This document shows, piece after piece, positions 1 to 6,700 of a stretch of DNA of 7,461 nt. Location: contig JBOGVU010000112.1 in NCBI GenBank assembly GCA_050692915.1, positions 1 to 7,461 of the forward strand. Reading direction: 5' to 3'. The number at the start of each line of letters is the position of its first letter. Within the stretch, counting starts at the first letter, position 1. The translations under genes and the position numbers were made by a program. The notes under the pieces are model-generated. The model ran no database searches and was not told where the DNA came from. It was given only the letters and a program-made list of their open reading frames with translations. Source of the DNA: CALAEC01 sp050692915. GTDB taxonomy: Bacteria > Actinomycetota > UBA4738 > CALAEC01.

Positions 1-1531
1 CCTTCGCCTCGGGCTCGCGCTCGTACGCGTCGGCGAGCTCCCGGGAGAGCTCCAGCGCCTTGTCGATCGGGTATTCCCGGCCGAGGAGCGCCGGCGGGTA
101 CATCTTGCACAGACGGTCGCCCACGCTGGCCGGGAACCCCAGGACCCGGGCCGCGTCCCGGATCCCCTGCTTCCCCTTGATCGTCTGGAACGTGATGATC
201 TGGGCCACGTGGTCGTGGCCGTACCGGTCGGCCACGTATCGGATGATCTCGTCGCGGCGACGCTCGTCGAAGTCCATGTCGATGTCCGGCATCAGCTTCC
301 GCTCGGGGTTCAGGAACCGCTCGAAGATCAGCCCGTACCGGAGGGGGTCGAGATCGGTGATCCGCAGGCAGTACGAGACCACCGATCCCGCGGCCGACCC
401 CCGGCCGGGACCCACCCGGATCCCGTGCTCGCGGGCGAAGCGGATCAGGTCCCACACGATCAAGAAGTAGCCGGCGAAACCCATCGAGGAGATCACGCCG
501 GGCTCGTGCTCCAGGCGGTCCCGGACCTGGGGGCCGATCTCCCCGTAACGTTCCCGGGCCCCGGCCTCGGCCAACTCGCGGAGGAACGTCTCGTGATCGC
601 CGCCCCCGGGCGGATCGAACCGGGGCACGTGGAGCGGCTCGGCCCGCTCGACCAGGGGCCGCTCCAGCATGGGGATCGGCTCCACGGACTCGGCGATCTC
701 CAGAGTCGCGTCGCAGGCCTCGGGGAGCTCGTGGAACAGCTCGCGCATCTCCTCGGCCGACTTCACGTAGAACTCCTCCGTGTCGAACCTGAGCCGGTCC
801 GTGTCGGCCAGGACCTTCCCCGGCTGCTGGATGCACAGGAGGACGTCGTGGGCCCGGGCGTGGCCCTTCTCGGTGTAGTGGGTGTCGTTCGTGGCCACAA
901 GCGGAAGGGCGAGCTCGCGGGCCAGCTCGAGCAGCATCGGCGTCACCTGCCCCTGCTCGGGGAGCCCGTGGTCCTGGAGCTCGACGAAGAAACTCCCCGG
1001 GCCGAACAGGTCCCGGTACCCCGCGGCCACCTCGATGGCCTTCTTCCGCTGGCCGGCCAGGAGGAGGCGGCACACCTCGCCGGCCAGGCAGCCGGTGAAG
1101 CCGATCAGCCCCTCGGCCCGCTCGGAAAGGAGATCCTTGTCGATCCGGGGCCGGTGGTAGAAGCCCTCGAGGTGCGAGTCCGTGACGAGTCGGAGCAGGT
1201 TCCGGTACCCGGCCTCGTTCCGGGCCAGGATCGTGAGGTGCCGGTAGCGTTCCTCGTTCTCCCCGGGGGTCCGATCGAAGCGCGACCCCGGCGCCACGTA
1301 GGCCTCGACCCCGAGTATCGGGGTGATCCCCCGCTCCCGGCAGGCCCGGTAGAAGTCGAGGACCCCGAACATGGCCCCGTGGTCGGTGATCCCGACCGCG
1401 GGCATCCCGAACGCCGCCACCTTGTCGAGGAGCGTGACGACCTGGGACTCCGCAGGGGCCGAGATCCGCGATGCCCCGTCCAGCAGGGAGAACTCGGTGT
1501 GCGTATGAAGGTGGACGAATCCGCTACCCAT
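1..1531 (-). CDS. dnaE: DNA polymerase III alpha subunit DnaE, N-terminal part (3' end outside window)
   Basis: This is the catalytic subunit of the replicative DNA polymerase, acting in the cytoplasm at the replication fork. About 510 codons are visible, and the reading frame is still open at the left edge. The protein begins MGSGFVHLHTHTEFS, the start of a PHP domain with H7, H9 and H11, followed by TDHG at 49-52. In actinobacterial DnaE1 this domain is the proofreading exonuclease, and the ligands I can see look intact. Further on come VGPGRGSAAGS and the catalytic motif PDIDMDF, with D416 and D418 matching the family's metal-binding aspartates. Family members are about 1,150-1,200 residues, so roughly 55% is missing. 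The ATG at 1531 is chosen because it directly precedes the PHP motif and follows a purine-rich GAGAGG. It lies downstream of rluD on the same strand, across a gap with its own candidate promoter and DnaA boxes. The family assignment is firm; the C-terminal domains cannot be seen. Confidence 0.96.
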   Translation of the reverse strand, partial: MGSGFVHLHTHTEFSLLDGASRISAPAESQVVTLLDKVAAFGMPAVGITDHGAMFGVLDFYRACRERGITPILGVEAYVAPGSRFDRTPGENEERYRHLTILARNEAGYRNLLRLVTDSHLEGFYHRPRIDKDLLSERAEGLIGFTGCLAGEVCRLLLAGQRKKAIEVAAGYRDLFGPGSFFVELQDHGLPEQGQVTPMLLELARELALPLVATNDTHYTEKGHARAHDVLLCIQQPGKVLADTDRLRFDTEEFYVKSAEEMRELFHELPEACDATLEIAESVEPIPMLERPLVERAEPLHVPRFDPPGGGDHETFLRELAEAGARERYGEIGPQVRDRLEHEPGVISSMGFAGYFLIVWDLIRFAREHGIRVGPGRGSAAGSVVSYCLRITDLDPLRYGLIFERFLNPERKLMPDIDMDFDERRRDEIIRYVADRYGHDHVAQIITFQTIKGKQGIRDAARVLGFPASVGDRLCKMYPPALLGREYPIDKALELSRELADAYEREPEAK

Positions 1532-1560
1532 GCCCTCTCGCCTGGCGCCGACCGTTCCAG

Positions 1561-1590
1561 AGTATAGGCGGGGCCTGACTCGAATTACAA
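1561..1590 (-). promoter_or_regulatory. candidate dnaE promoter
   Basis: On the minus strand TTGTAA (1590-1585) and TATACT (1566-1561) are separated by 18 nt. They match four of six and five of six positions of the vegetative -35 and -10 consensus. The stretch is markedly more AT-rich than its surroundings. The -10 ends about 30 nt before the dnaE ATG, which would leave a short leader of about 20-25 nt. Read directly from sequence; no start site has been mapped. Confidence 0.55.
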
Positions 1591-1599
1591 GCGTGCCAT

Positions 1600-1619
1600 T
1601 TATCCACAGGTTGTCCACA
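1600..1619. promoter_or_regulatory. two tandem DnaA boxes upstream of dnaE
   Basis: On the + strand TTATCCACA (1600-1608) and TTGTCCACA (1611-1619) lie in the same orientation, 11 bp from start to start with GG between them. The first is the classical E. coli DnaA box; the second is the form preferred in GC-rich actinobacteria such as Streptomyces. They end 10 bp upstream of the candidate dnaE -35 hexamer. The helical-turn spacing would place two DnaA molecules on the same face of the DNA. A role in controlling dnaE transcription, or in titrating DnaA, is inference. Confidence 0.7.
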
Positions 1620-1626
1620 CCCGCGT

Positions 1627-2517
1627 CTAGCCGCGGGCGGCCCTGCGGAGCGCCTCCTGGAGGTCGTTCGGGAGCGGCTCCTGGACCTCGACCCGATCGC
1701 CGGAGACCGGATGGGCGAAGGAGAGCCGCCAGGCGTGGAGGAATGGCCGGGACAGCCCGAGCCGGCGGGCCTCGTCCCCGCCGCCGCCGTAGGCACGATC
1801 CCCCAGGATCGGATGCCCCACCGACCGGAGGTGCACCCGGATCTGATGGGTCCTTCCCGTCCGGGGGCGAGCCACCAGGAGCGTGGCGCCCGAGAACCGC
1901 TCCCGGACCTCGAGGTCCGTGACCGCATCCACTCCGGTCCCCCGCCGCACCGCCACTCGGGCCCGGTCCCGCCCCAGGGGCGCCTCCACGGTGAAGGCCT
2001 CGTGCCCCACCTCCCCCCTGACCAGGGCCAGGTACTCTCGCCCGACCTCCCGGGCCGCGAGCATCCTCGTGAGCCGATCATGAGTCTCATCGTCTTTGGC
2101 CACCACCAGCAACCCGGATGTGCCGGCGTCCAGCCTGTGGACGATGCCGGGCCGGTCGGTCCCCCCGCCCCCGGAGAGAGGCATGCCCATGCCGAGGAGC
2201 CGGTTCACGAGCGTCCCGGACCGCCGTGACGCGGTGGGGTGGGTGACCATCCCGGCCGGCTTGGCCACCACCGCGATGTGCTCGTCCTCGTACCGGACCG
2301 GGACCCCGCCGGGCTCCGGGCCGACCTCGTCTCTCCCCTCCAGCACCGCCTCGATCCGTTCCCCCCCTCGCAGGCGGAAAGACTTCGGCCTGGAGACCCC
2401 GTCGACGAGCACCGCGCCGCGAGCGATGGCCCGCTGGACGTCGGCGCGAGGCATCCCGGAGAGGTTCGCCACCACCGAATCGAGCCGGCCCGGCGTGGCC
2501 TCGGCGACGAAGCTCAC
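1627..2517 (-). CDS. rluD: RluA/RluD-family 23S rRNA pseudouridine synthase
   Basis: This enzyme isomerises specific uridines in rRNA to pseudouridine during ribosome assembly. The 296-residue protein has an N-terminal S4 RNA-binding domain at about residues 10-60 (RLDSVV, then RAIARGAVLVDG) and a catalytic domain. Its family signature HRLDAGTSG spans 127-135, with catalytic Asp130, followed by GRTHQIRVH at 221-229. The length fits RluD-type enzymes (about 300 residues), and the S4 domain favours RluD, RluC or RluB over RluA. The exact target uridines cannot be read from sequence. The GTG start at 2517 shares bases with the lspA stop (GTGA). There is no clear Shine-Dalgarno, so translation probably depends on ribosomes finishing lspA. 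It is the last gene of the dksA-lspA-rluD unit, and a 95-bp gap separates it from dnaE. No terminator hairpin with a T-run follows its TAG stop, so transcripts may continue into dnaE. Confidence 0.93.
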   Translation of the reverse strand: MSFVAEATPGRLDSVVANLSGMPRADVQRAIARGAVLVDGVSRPKSFRLRGGERIEAVLEGRDEVGPEPGGVPVRYEDEHIAVVAKPAGMVTHPTASRRSGTLVNRLLGMGMPLSGGGGTDRPGIVHRLDAGTSGLLVVAKDDETHDRLTRMLAAREVGREYLALVRGEVGHEAFTVEAPLGRDRARVAVRRGTGVDAVTDLEVRERFSGATLLVARPRTGRTHQIRVHLRSVGHPILGDRAYGGGGDEARRLGLSRPFLHAWRLSFAHPVSGDRVEVQEPLPNDLQEALRRAARG

Positions 2518-3002
2518 GGGGCCGGCGGATGCCGCCGGGCGGCCCGATCCCGGCGGATGCCCGAGATCAGGAGCACCGCGGCGCCCACCACCAGGGCGGC
2601 GTCGGCCAGATTGAAAACCGGCCACACGTGGAAGTCGATGAAGTCCACCACCTCGCCCGAGAAACCCTGTCCCCGGATGGCCCGGTCGGTGAGGTTCCCC
2701 AGCGCGCCCGCCAGGACCAGCCCGAGCCCCACGGCCGCCCCGGCGGAGGGAAGGTCGCGCGAGACGAACAGCACCACCAGGACGACCAGCACGCTGATCG
2801 CCACGAACAGGGCGGGCAGGCTTCCGAACAGCCCGAAGGCGCCGCCCGGGTTCGTGGTGAACCGGAGCTGGAGCACCGCCGGGATCAGCTCGACCGGCTC
2901 GCGTCCCTGAAGGAGGTCCGCGGCCAGGATCTTGGTGACCCGGTCGAGCGCGTACCCGGCCGCCGCGGTGCCGTAGAGGAGCAGGGCCCGCCGAGCCCTC
3001 AG
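2514..3002 (-). CDS. lspA: lipoprotein signal peptidase II LspA, with probable CTG start
   Basis: This membrane aspartyl protease removes the signal peptide from diacylglyceryl-modified prolipoproteins. From the chosen start it has 162 residues, the usual family length, with four hydrophobic segments at about 6-28, 62-80, 88-104 and 131-149. Conserved motifs are LDRVTK (19-24), NPGGAFG (51-57), GNLTDR with catalytic Asp106, VVDFIDF (118-124) and FNLADA with catalytic Asp134. No ATG, GTG or TTG fits near the expected N-terminus. The nearest upstream in-frame candidate, a GTG at 3101, would extend about 100 bp into dksA and add residues with no membrane character. A CTG at 3002-3000 overlaps the dksA stop (CTGA) and sits 8 nt after GAGGAG, so I take it as the start. 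It probably depends on coupling to dksA. The 3' end overlaps the rluD start. Confidence 0.9.
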   Translation of the reverse strand: MRARRALLLYGTAAAGYALDRVTKILAADLLQGREPVELIPAVLQLRFTTNPGGAFGLFGSLPALFVAISVLVVLVVLFVSRDLPSAGAAVGLGLVLAGALGNLTDRAIRGQGFSGEVVDFIDFHVWPVFNLADAALVVGAAVLLISGIRRDRAARRHPPAP

Positions 3003-3430
3003 CCGGCTCGCTCCTCGGCCTTCTTGTCCTTGATGCAGAGGGTGGCGTAGGGCAGCGCCTTGATCCGGGCCTTCTCGATCGGCTTGCCGCAGCGCTCGCA
3101 CAGGCCGTAGCCCCCGTGCTCGATCCGCTCCAGAGCGTGCTCGATCTTCTCGGTGAGGTCCTTGATGTTGTTCGAGAGCGACAGATCCCGCTCCCGCTCG
3201 AACGTGGCCGTGCCGGCGTCGGCGTACTCTTCGTCGAAGGAGACCTCGCCGGTGAGCTCCGACTGTGGGTTCCGGAACGTCGACTCCTCGATCTCCTCCG
3301 CCTGCCGGTGGAGGACGTCACGTTCCTCCTCGAGCCGCTTCCGCAGCTCGGCGAGCTCCTTCTTCGTGAACGGGGATCTCTTCGTGGGCATCGCGGCGCG
3401 CACCGTAGCACGCGTTTCCCTTCCCGGCAA
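2999..3430 (-). CDS. dksA: DksA/TraR (YteA-like) RNA polymerase-binding regulator
   Basis: This is a DksA/TraR-superfamily protein. Family members enter the RNA polymerase secondary channel and adjust promoters, often together with ppGpp. From the TTG start it has 143 residues. A helical coiled-coil arm covers about 23-105 (KKELAELRKRLEEERD at its start). Its tip region EYADAGTATFERERD (68-82) resembles Bacillus YteA rather than the DxxDxA tip of E. coli DksA. The C-terminal zinc finger has C111, C114 and C132, but the fourth position is Asp135, so the metal site is non-canonical. The start is TTG at 3430, because a perfect AGGAGG lies 5 nt upstream. An ATG at 3391 would give 130 residues and align better with short relatives, but has no ribosome site. 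It is the first gene of the operon, reading away from ileS. The family is secure; the regulon and ppGpp response are unknown. Confidence 0.88.
   Translation of the reverse strand: MPGRETRATVRAAMPTKRSPFTKKELAELRKRLEEERDVLHRQAEEIEESTFRNPQSELTGEVSFDEEYADAGTATFERERDLSLSNNIKDLTEKIEHALERIEHGGYGLCERCGKPIEKARIKALPYATLCIKDKKAEERAG
3011..3016 (-). promoter_or_regulatory. Shine-Dalgarno deciding the lspA CTG start
   Basis: GAGGAG on the minus strand, inside the last codons of the dksA-like gene, lies 8 nt before the CTG at 3002. It is the main reason for preferring that non-canonical start over the GTG at 3101. Confidence 0.65.
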
Positions 3431-3435
3431 CGCAC

Positions 3436-3441
3436 CCTCCT
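3436..3441 (-). promoter_or_regulatory. consensus Shine-Dalgarno of the dksA-like gene
   Basis: AGGAGG on the minus strand is followed by a 5-nt spacer and the TTG at 3430. It supports the TTG over the ATG at 3391, which is preceded only by mixed GC-rich sequence. I see no convincing -35/-10 pair for this operon between here and about 3500. Confidence 0.7.
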
Positions 3442-3482
3442 AATCAGGGCGAACCGGACGCGTCCACCCCCTCCGCACCCGC

Positions 3483-3488
3483 TACAAT
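3483..3488 (+). promoter_or_regulatory. candidate -10 element of the ileS leader
   Basis: TACAAT matches five of six positions of the vegetative -10 consensus in otherwise very GC-rich DNA. It predicts a transcription start near 3495, immediately before the T-box leader. No recognisable -35 lies 16-19 bp upstream. That place is taken by the palindrome GGACGCGTCC (3456-3465). Confidence 0.5.
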
Positions 3489-3729
3489 GCGCTCACAGGC
3501 GAGGACGGGAACGGGCCGGAGGGATCCCCGCCCCAGCGAACCGGGGACGGTGCGAGCCCGGCGGCGAGGTCCCTTCGGACATCATCCCCGAGCCTCCGCC
3601 CCGAGCGGCGTTCCCCCGGGAGCGCGCGGGAGGCGCGGACGGGTCCGCCCGTGACAGCGGAGGCCGGATCGGCCGTGAGCGGGCGGCGCCGGGAGGCGCC
3701 GTCAATCGGGGTGGTACCGCGGGGCCCAT

Positions 3730-3755
3730 GCCTCGTCCCCAGGTGGGGGCGGGGC
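3730..3755 (+). promoter_or_regulatory. alternative hairpin in the ileS T-box expression platform
   Basis: GCCTCGTCCCC (3730-3740) can pair over all 11 positions with GGGGGCGGGGC (3745-3755), two of them G-U, around the loop AGGT. This uses the same left arm as both the antisequestrator and the Shine-Dalgarno pairing. It is followed by ATTTCGCTT, too poor in T for a confident intrinsic terminator. It may be a third conformer or a weak attenuator. Confidence 0.45.
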
Positions 3756-3767
3756 ATTTCGCTTGGG

Positions 3768-3773
3768 AGGAGG
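3768..3773 (+). promoter_or_regulatory. Shine-Dalgarno of ileS, target of the T-box switch
   Basis: AGGAGG, within GGGAGGAGG (3765-3773), is followed by a 6-nt spacer and the GTG at 3780. It fixes the ileS start against in-frame upstream candidates such as the GTG at 3651. It is nearly complementary to CCTCGTCCC at 3731-3739. Confidence 0.85.
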
Positions 3774-3779
3774 TGGACG

Positions 3780-6700
3780 GTGGCGAGGTTCGAGCCGGTA
3801 GACCCGAACTTGGATCTCCCCGCGCTGGAGCGGGAGGTGCTGGCCTTCTGGAGGGAGGCCCGGGTCTTCGAGCGCAGCGTCGAGCGTCGCCGGGGCGGAC
3901 CGGCGTGGGTGTTCTACGAGGGCCCGCCCACGGCCAACGGCCCTCCAGGGATCCACCACGCGGAATCCCGGACGTTCAAGGACCTCTATCCGCGGTACCG
4001 GACCATGACCGGACACTTCGTGGCCCGGAGGGCCGGCTGGGACTGCCACGGGCTCCCCGTGGAGCTCGAGGTGGAGAAGGAGATCGGCACGAGGTCGAAG
4101 CGGGACATCGAGGCCTTCGGGATCGCCGAGTTCAACCGCCGATGCCGGGAATCCGTGAGCCGGTACGTCGAGGACTGGGAGCGGATGACCGAGCGCCTGG
4201 GGTTCTGGATCGACCTCTCCCAAGCGTACTGGACGATGGACACCGAGTACATCGAGAGCGTGTGGTGGTCGCTCAAGGAGCTCCACGGCGAGGGCCTGCT
4301 GTTCGAGGCCGACAAGTCCGTGGCGTACTGCCCTCGGTGCGGCACGGCGCTCTCGGACCACGAGGTGGCCCTGGGGTACGCCACGGTCACCGATCCGAGC
4401 GTGTTCGCGACGTTCCGGATCGTCGAGGCGCCCGACCCCTCACTGGTCGGGTCGTCGCTGGTGGCCTGGACCACGACCCCCTGGACCCTGCCCTCGAACC
4501 TCGGGCTGGCCGTCGACCCGGATGAGACGTACGTCCGGATCCCCGGCCCCGCCGGCGACGTGATCGTGGCCGAGTCCAGGGCTGACGCGGTTCTCGGCGA
4601 CCATCTGGAGCCGGCCGACCGCTTCCCCGGGCGCCGGCTCACCGTTGACGGCGGGGCCCGCTACGAGCCACTGTACGAGAACGTGGGCGGCAACACCCAC
4701 CGGGTGATCGCCGCGGGCGACTTCGTCTCGATGGAGGAGGGCACCGGCATCATCCACGTGGCCCCGGGCTTCGGCGCCGAGGACCTGGAGATGGGCCGGC
4801 GGGAGGGGTGGCCCACGTATCGCCCCATCGACGACGACGGCCGGTTCACGGACGAGACGCCCGTCGAGTTCGTCCGGGGGCTCTTCGTCAAGGACGCCGA
4901 CCCGGAGATCATCGCCGACCTCGAAGGTCGCGGCCTGCTCCTCAGGCACGAGACCTACGAGCACACGTACCCGCTGTGCTGGCGGTGCGACACGCCGCTC
5001 CTGTACATGGCCCGCACGTCCTGGTACATCCGGACCACCGCCCGGAAAGAGCGGCTGCTGGAGATCAACGAGTCCGTCAACTGGTACCCCGAGCACATCA
5101 AGCACGGCCGGTACGGCGACTGGCTCGAGAACAACGTGGACTGGGCGCTGTCCCGCGAGCGGTACTGGGGGACGCCCCTCCCCGTGTGGCGATGTCCCCG
5201 GGGGCACGTCACCGCCGTCGGCTCCCTCGGTGAGCTCTCTACCCTGGCCGGCCGCGACGTGACCGGCGTCGACCCACACCGACCGGCCATCGACGAGGTC
5301 ACGCTGCCCTGCCCCGAATGCGGCCAGGAGGCCCGCCGGGTCCCCGAGGTCATCGACACCTGGTACGACTCCGGGGCGATGCCGTACGCCCAGTGGGGCT
5401 ATCACCCCGATCTCGGGCGGGGCGTCGAGGAGCGGGACGGGTCCTTCCCAGCGGACTTCATCTCCGAGGGCATCGACCAGACCCGCGGCTGGTTCTACTC
5501 GCTGATGGCCGAGTCGACCCTCCTGTTCGACCAGACCTCGTACCGGAACTGCGTCGTCCTCGGTCTCCTCCTCGATCGGGACGGACGGAAGATGTCGAAG
5601 CGCCTGGGCAACGTGATCGACCCCATGGAGGTCATGGACCGGTACGGGGCGGACGCCCTCCGGTGGTTCTTCGTGGCCTCCGGGTCTCCGTGGTCGGCGC
5701 GCCGGGTGTCGATGGAGGCGGTGGAGGACGGCGTCCGCCGGCTGTTGCTGACACTGTGGAACACGTTCGCCTTCCTGGTCCTGTACGCGAACGCGAACGA
5801 CCTCGACCCCACCGCCCAGGACGTGCCGCCGGCCGGCCGGCCGCCGCTCGACCGGTGGATCCTGTCCCGTCTTCAGGCCACGGTGGAGACCGCCCGCCGC
5901 GGGCTCGACGGTTACGACGCCACCACCGCGGCCCGGGCCATCGCGGGGCTGGTGGACGACCTGTCGAACTGGTACGTGCGGCGGGCCAGGCCCAGGTTCT
6001 GGAACGTCGGGGGCGACGGGTCGGCGGAGGACACGGCCGCGGCGCACCGAACCCTATACGAGTGCCTGACGACGGTGGCCCGCCTGCTGGCCCCGGTGAC
6101 CCCCTTCGTGGCCGAGGCCGTGTGGCGGACCCTCACCGCCGGCACGGACGGGGCGCCCGAGTCCGTTCACCTGGCCGACTACCCCGGGCCCGATCCCGCC
6201 TCCCGTGACGAGCGCCTGGAATCCTCGATGGCCACGGTCCGGCACATCGTGACGCTCGGCCGCACGGCCCGGACGGACGCCCGGGTCAGGGTCCGCCAGC
6301 CCCTGGCCCGGGCCGTGGTCCATCTGCCCGGCGACCCATCGGAGCTGGAGCCGCTGCTCCCGGATGTGGCCGAGGAGCTGAACGTCAAGGCGATCGAGCT
6401 CGCCGAGGCCGCGCAGGCGCTCGGCGGGTGGCGGGCCCGGCCGAGCTACCGGGTGCTGGGCCCCCGCCTCGGTGCCCGGGTGAAGGATGTGGCCGCGGCG
6501 CTGGAGGCGGACGACGGGTCGCTGGCGGCCGTCCTGGCCGCGGGCCGACCGGTGACCCTCGACACTCCCTCCGGCTCGGTGTCGCTGGCTCCCGAGGACG
6601 TGGACCTGTCGCAGGAGACCACCGGCGGCTGGGGGACGGCCTCGGGCGGCGGCGTCACCGTGGCCCTGGACCTCGACGTCACCCCCGAGCTGGCCCGGGA

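Larger units (their letters stand above)
3495..3779 (+). promoter_or_regulatory. T-box leader (tRNA-Ile-sensing riboswitch) of ileS
   Basis: The leader holds the universal T-box core TGGTACCGCG (3712-3721). A Stem I can be drawn with its base at 3513-3522 pairing 3593-3602 (one mismatch). Its distal hairpin CCGGG/CCCGG (3541-3545, 3557-3561) has the loop GACGGTGCGAG, which resembles the tRNA-docking apical loop of Bacillus glyQS-type leaders. An AGCGA like the AG bulge precedes it. The specifier is ATC (Ile) at 3581-3583, followed by the usual purine. A hairpin GGCGCC-GGGA-GGCGCC (3685-3700) may be Stem III. The tRNA-bound helix can form from 3708-3711 with 3737-3740 and from 3720-3725 with 3730-3735, leaving TGGTACCG bulged to hold the tRNA 3' end. 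Without bound tRNA, 3731-3739 can pair eight of nine positions with the ileS Shine-Dalgarno at 3765-3773, so control is probably translational. Internal pairing of Stem I was judged by eye and is not settled. Confidence 0.93.

Noticed and set aside
209..1567. Long + strand open frame opposite dnaE (about 450 codons)
   Set aside because: It lies antisense to an unmistakable DnaE frame. Its product is a Gly/Pro/Val/Leu/Arg/Glu-rich repeat-like composition, as expected of a GC-rich shadow frame.
1532..1626. A chromosomal replication origin around the DnaA boxes
   Set aside because: There are only two boxes in 95 bp, with no extended AT-rich unwinding region and no dnaA, dnaN, rpmH or parAB nearby. 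A regulatory or titration site fits better.
1627..3435. A single 602-codon protein ending in RluD
   Set aside because: The first 306 codons pass out of frame through the dksA-like and lspA genes and give Arg/Ser/Gly-rich nonsense. The real rluD starts at the GTG at 2517, where the S4 domain begins.
3635..3702. Separate terminators in the ileS leader (hairpins at 3635-3648 and 3685-3700)
   Set aside because: Neither is followed by a T-run, and both lie where T-box leaders carry Stem II/III elements.
3651..3779. N-terminal extension of IleS from the GTG at 3651
   Set aside because: The 43 extra codons would translate the T-box core itself and match nothing in IleS. The GTG at 3780 has an ideal AGGAGG.
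3116..4525. + strand open frame spanning dksA antisense, the leader and early ileS
   Set aside because: It crosses three unrelated functional regions in an incorrect frame and has no recognisable motif.
4440..6047. Minus-strand open frame of over 500 codons inside ileS
   Set aside because: It is antisense to conserved IleS catalytic and editing motifs. Its Val/Gly/Pro/Arg-rich composition is that of a shadow frame.
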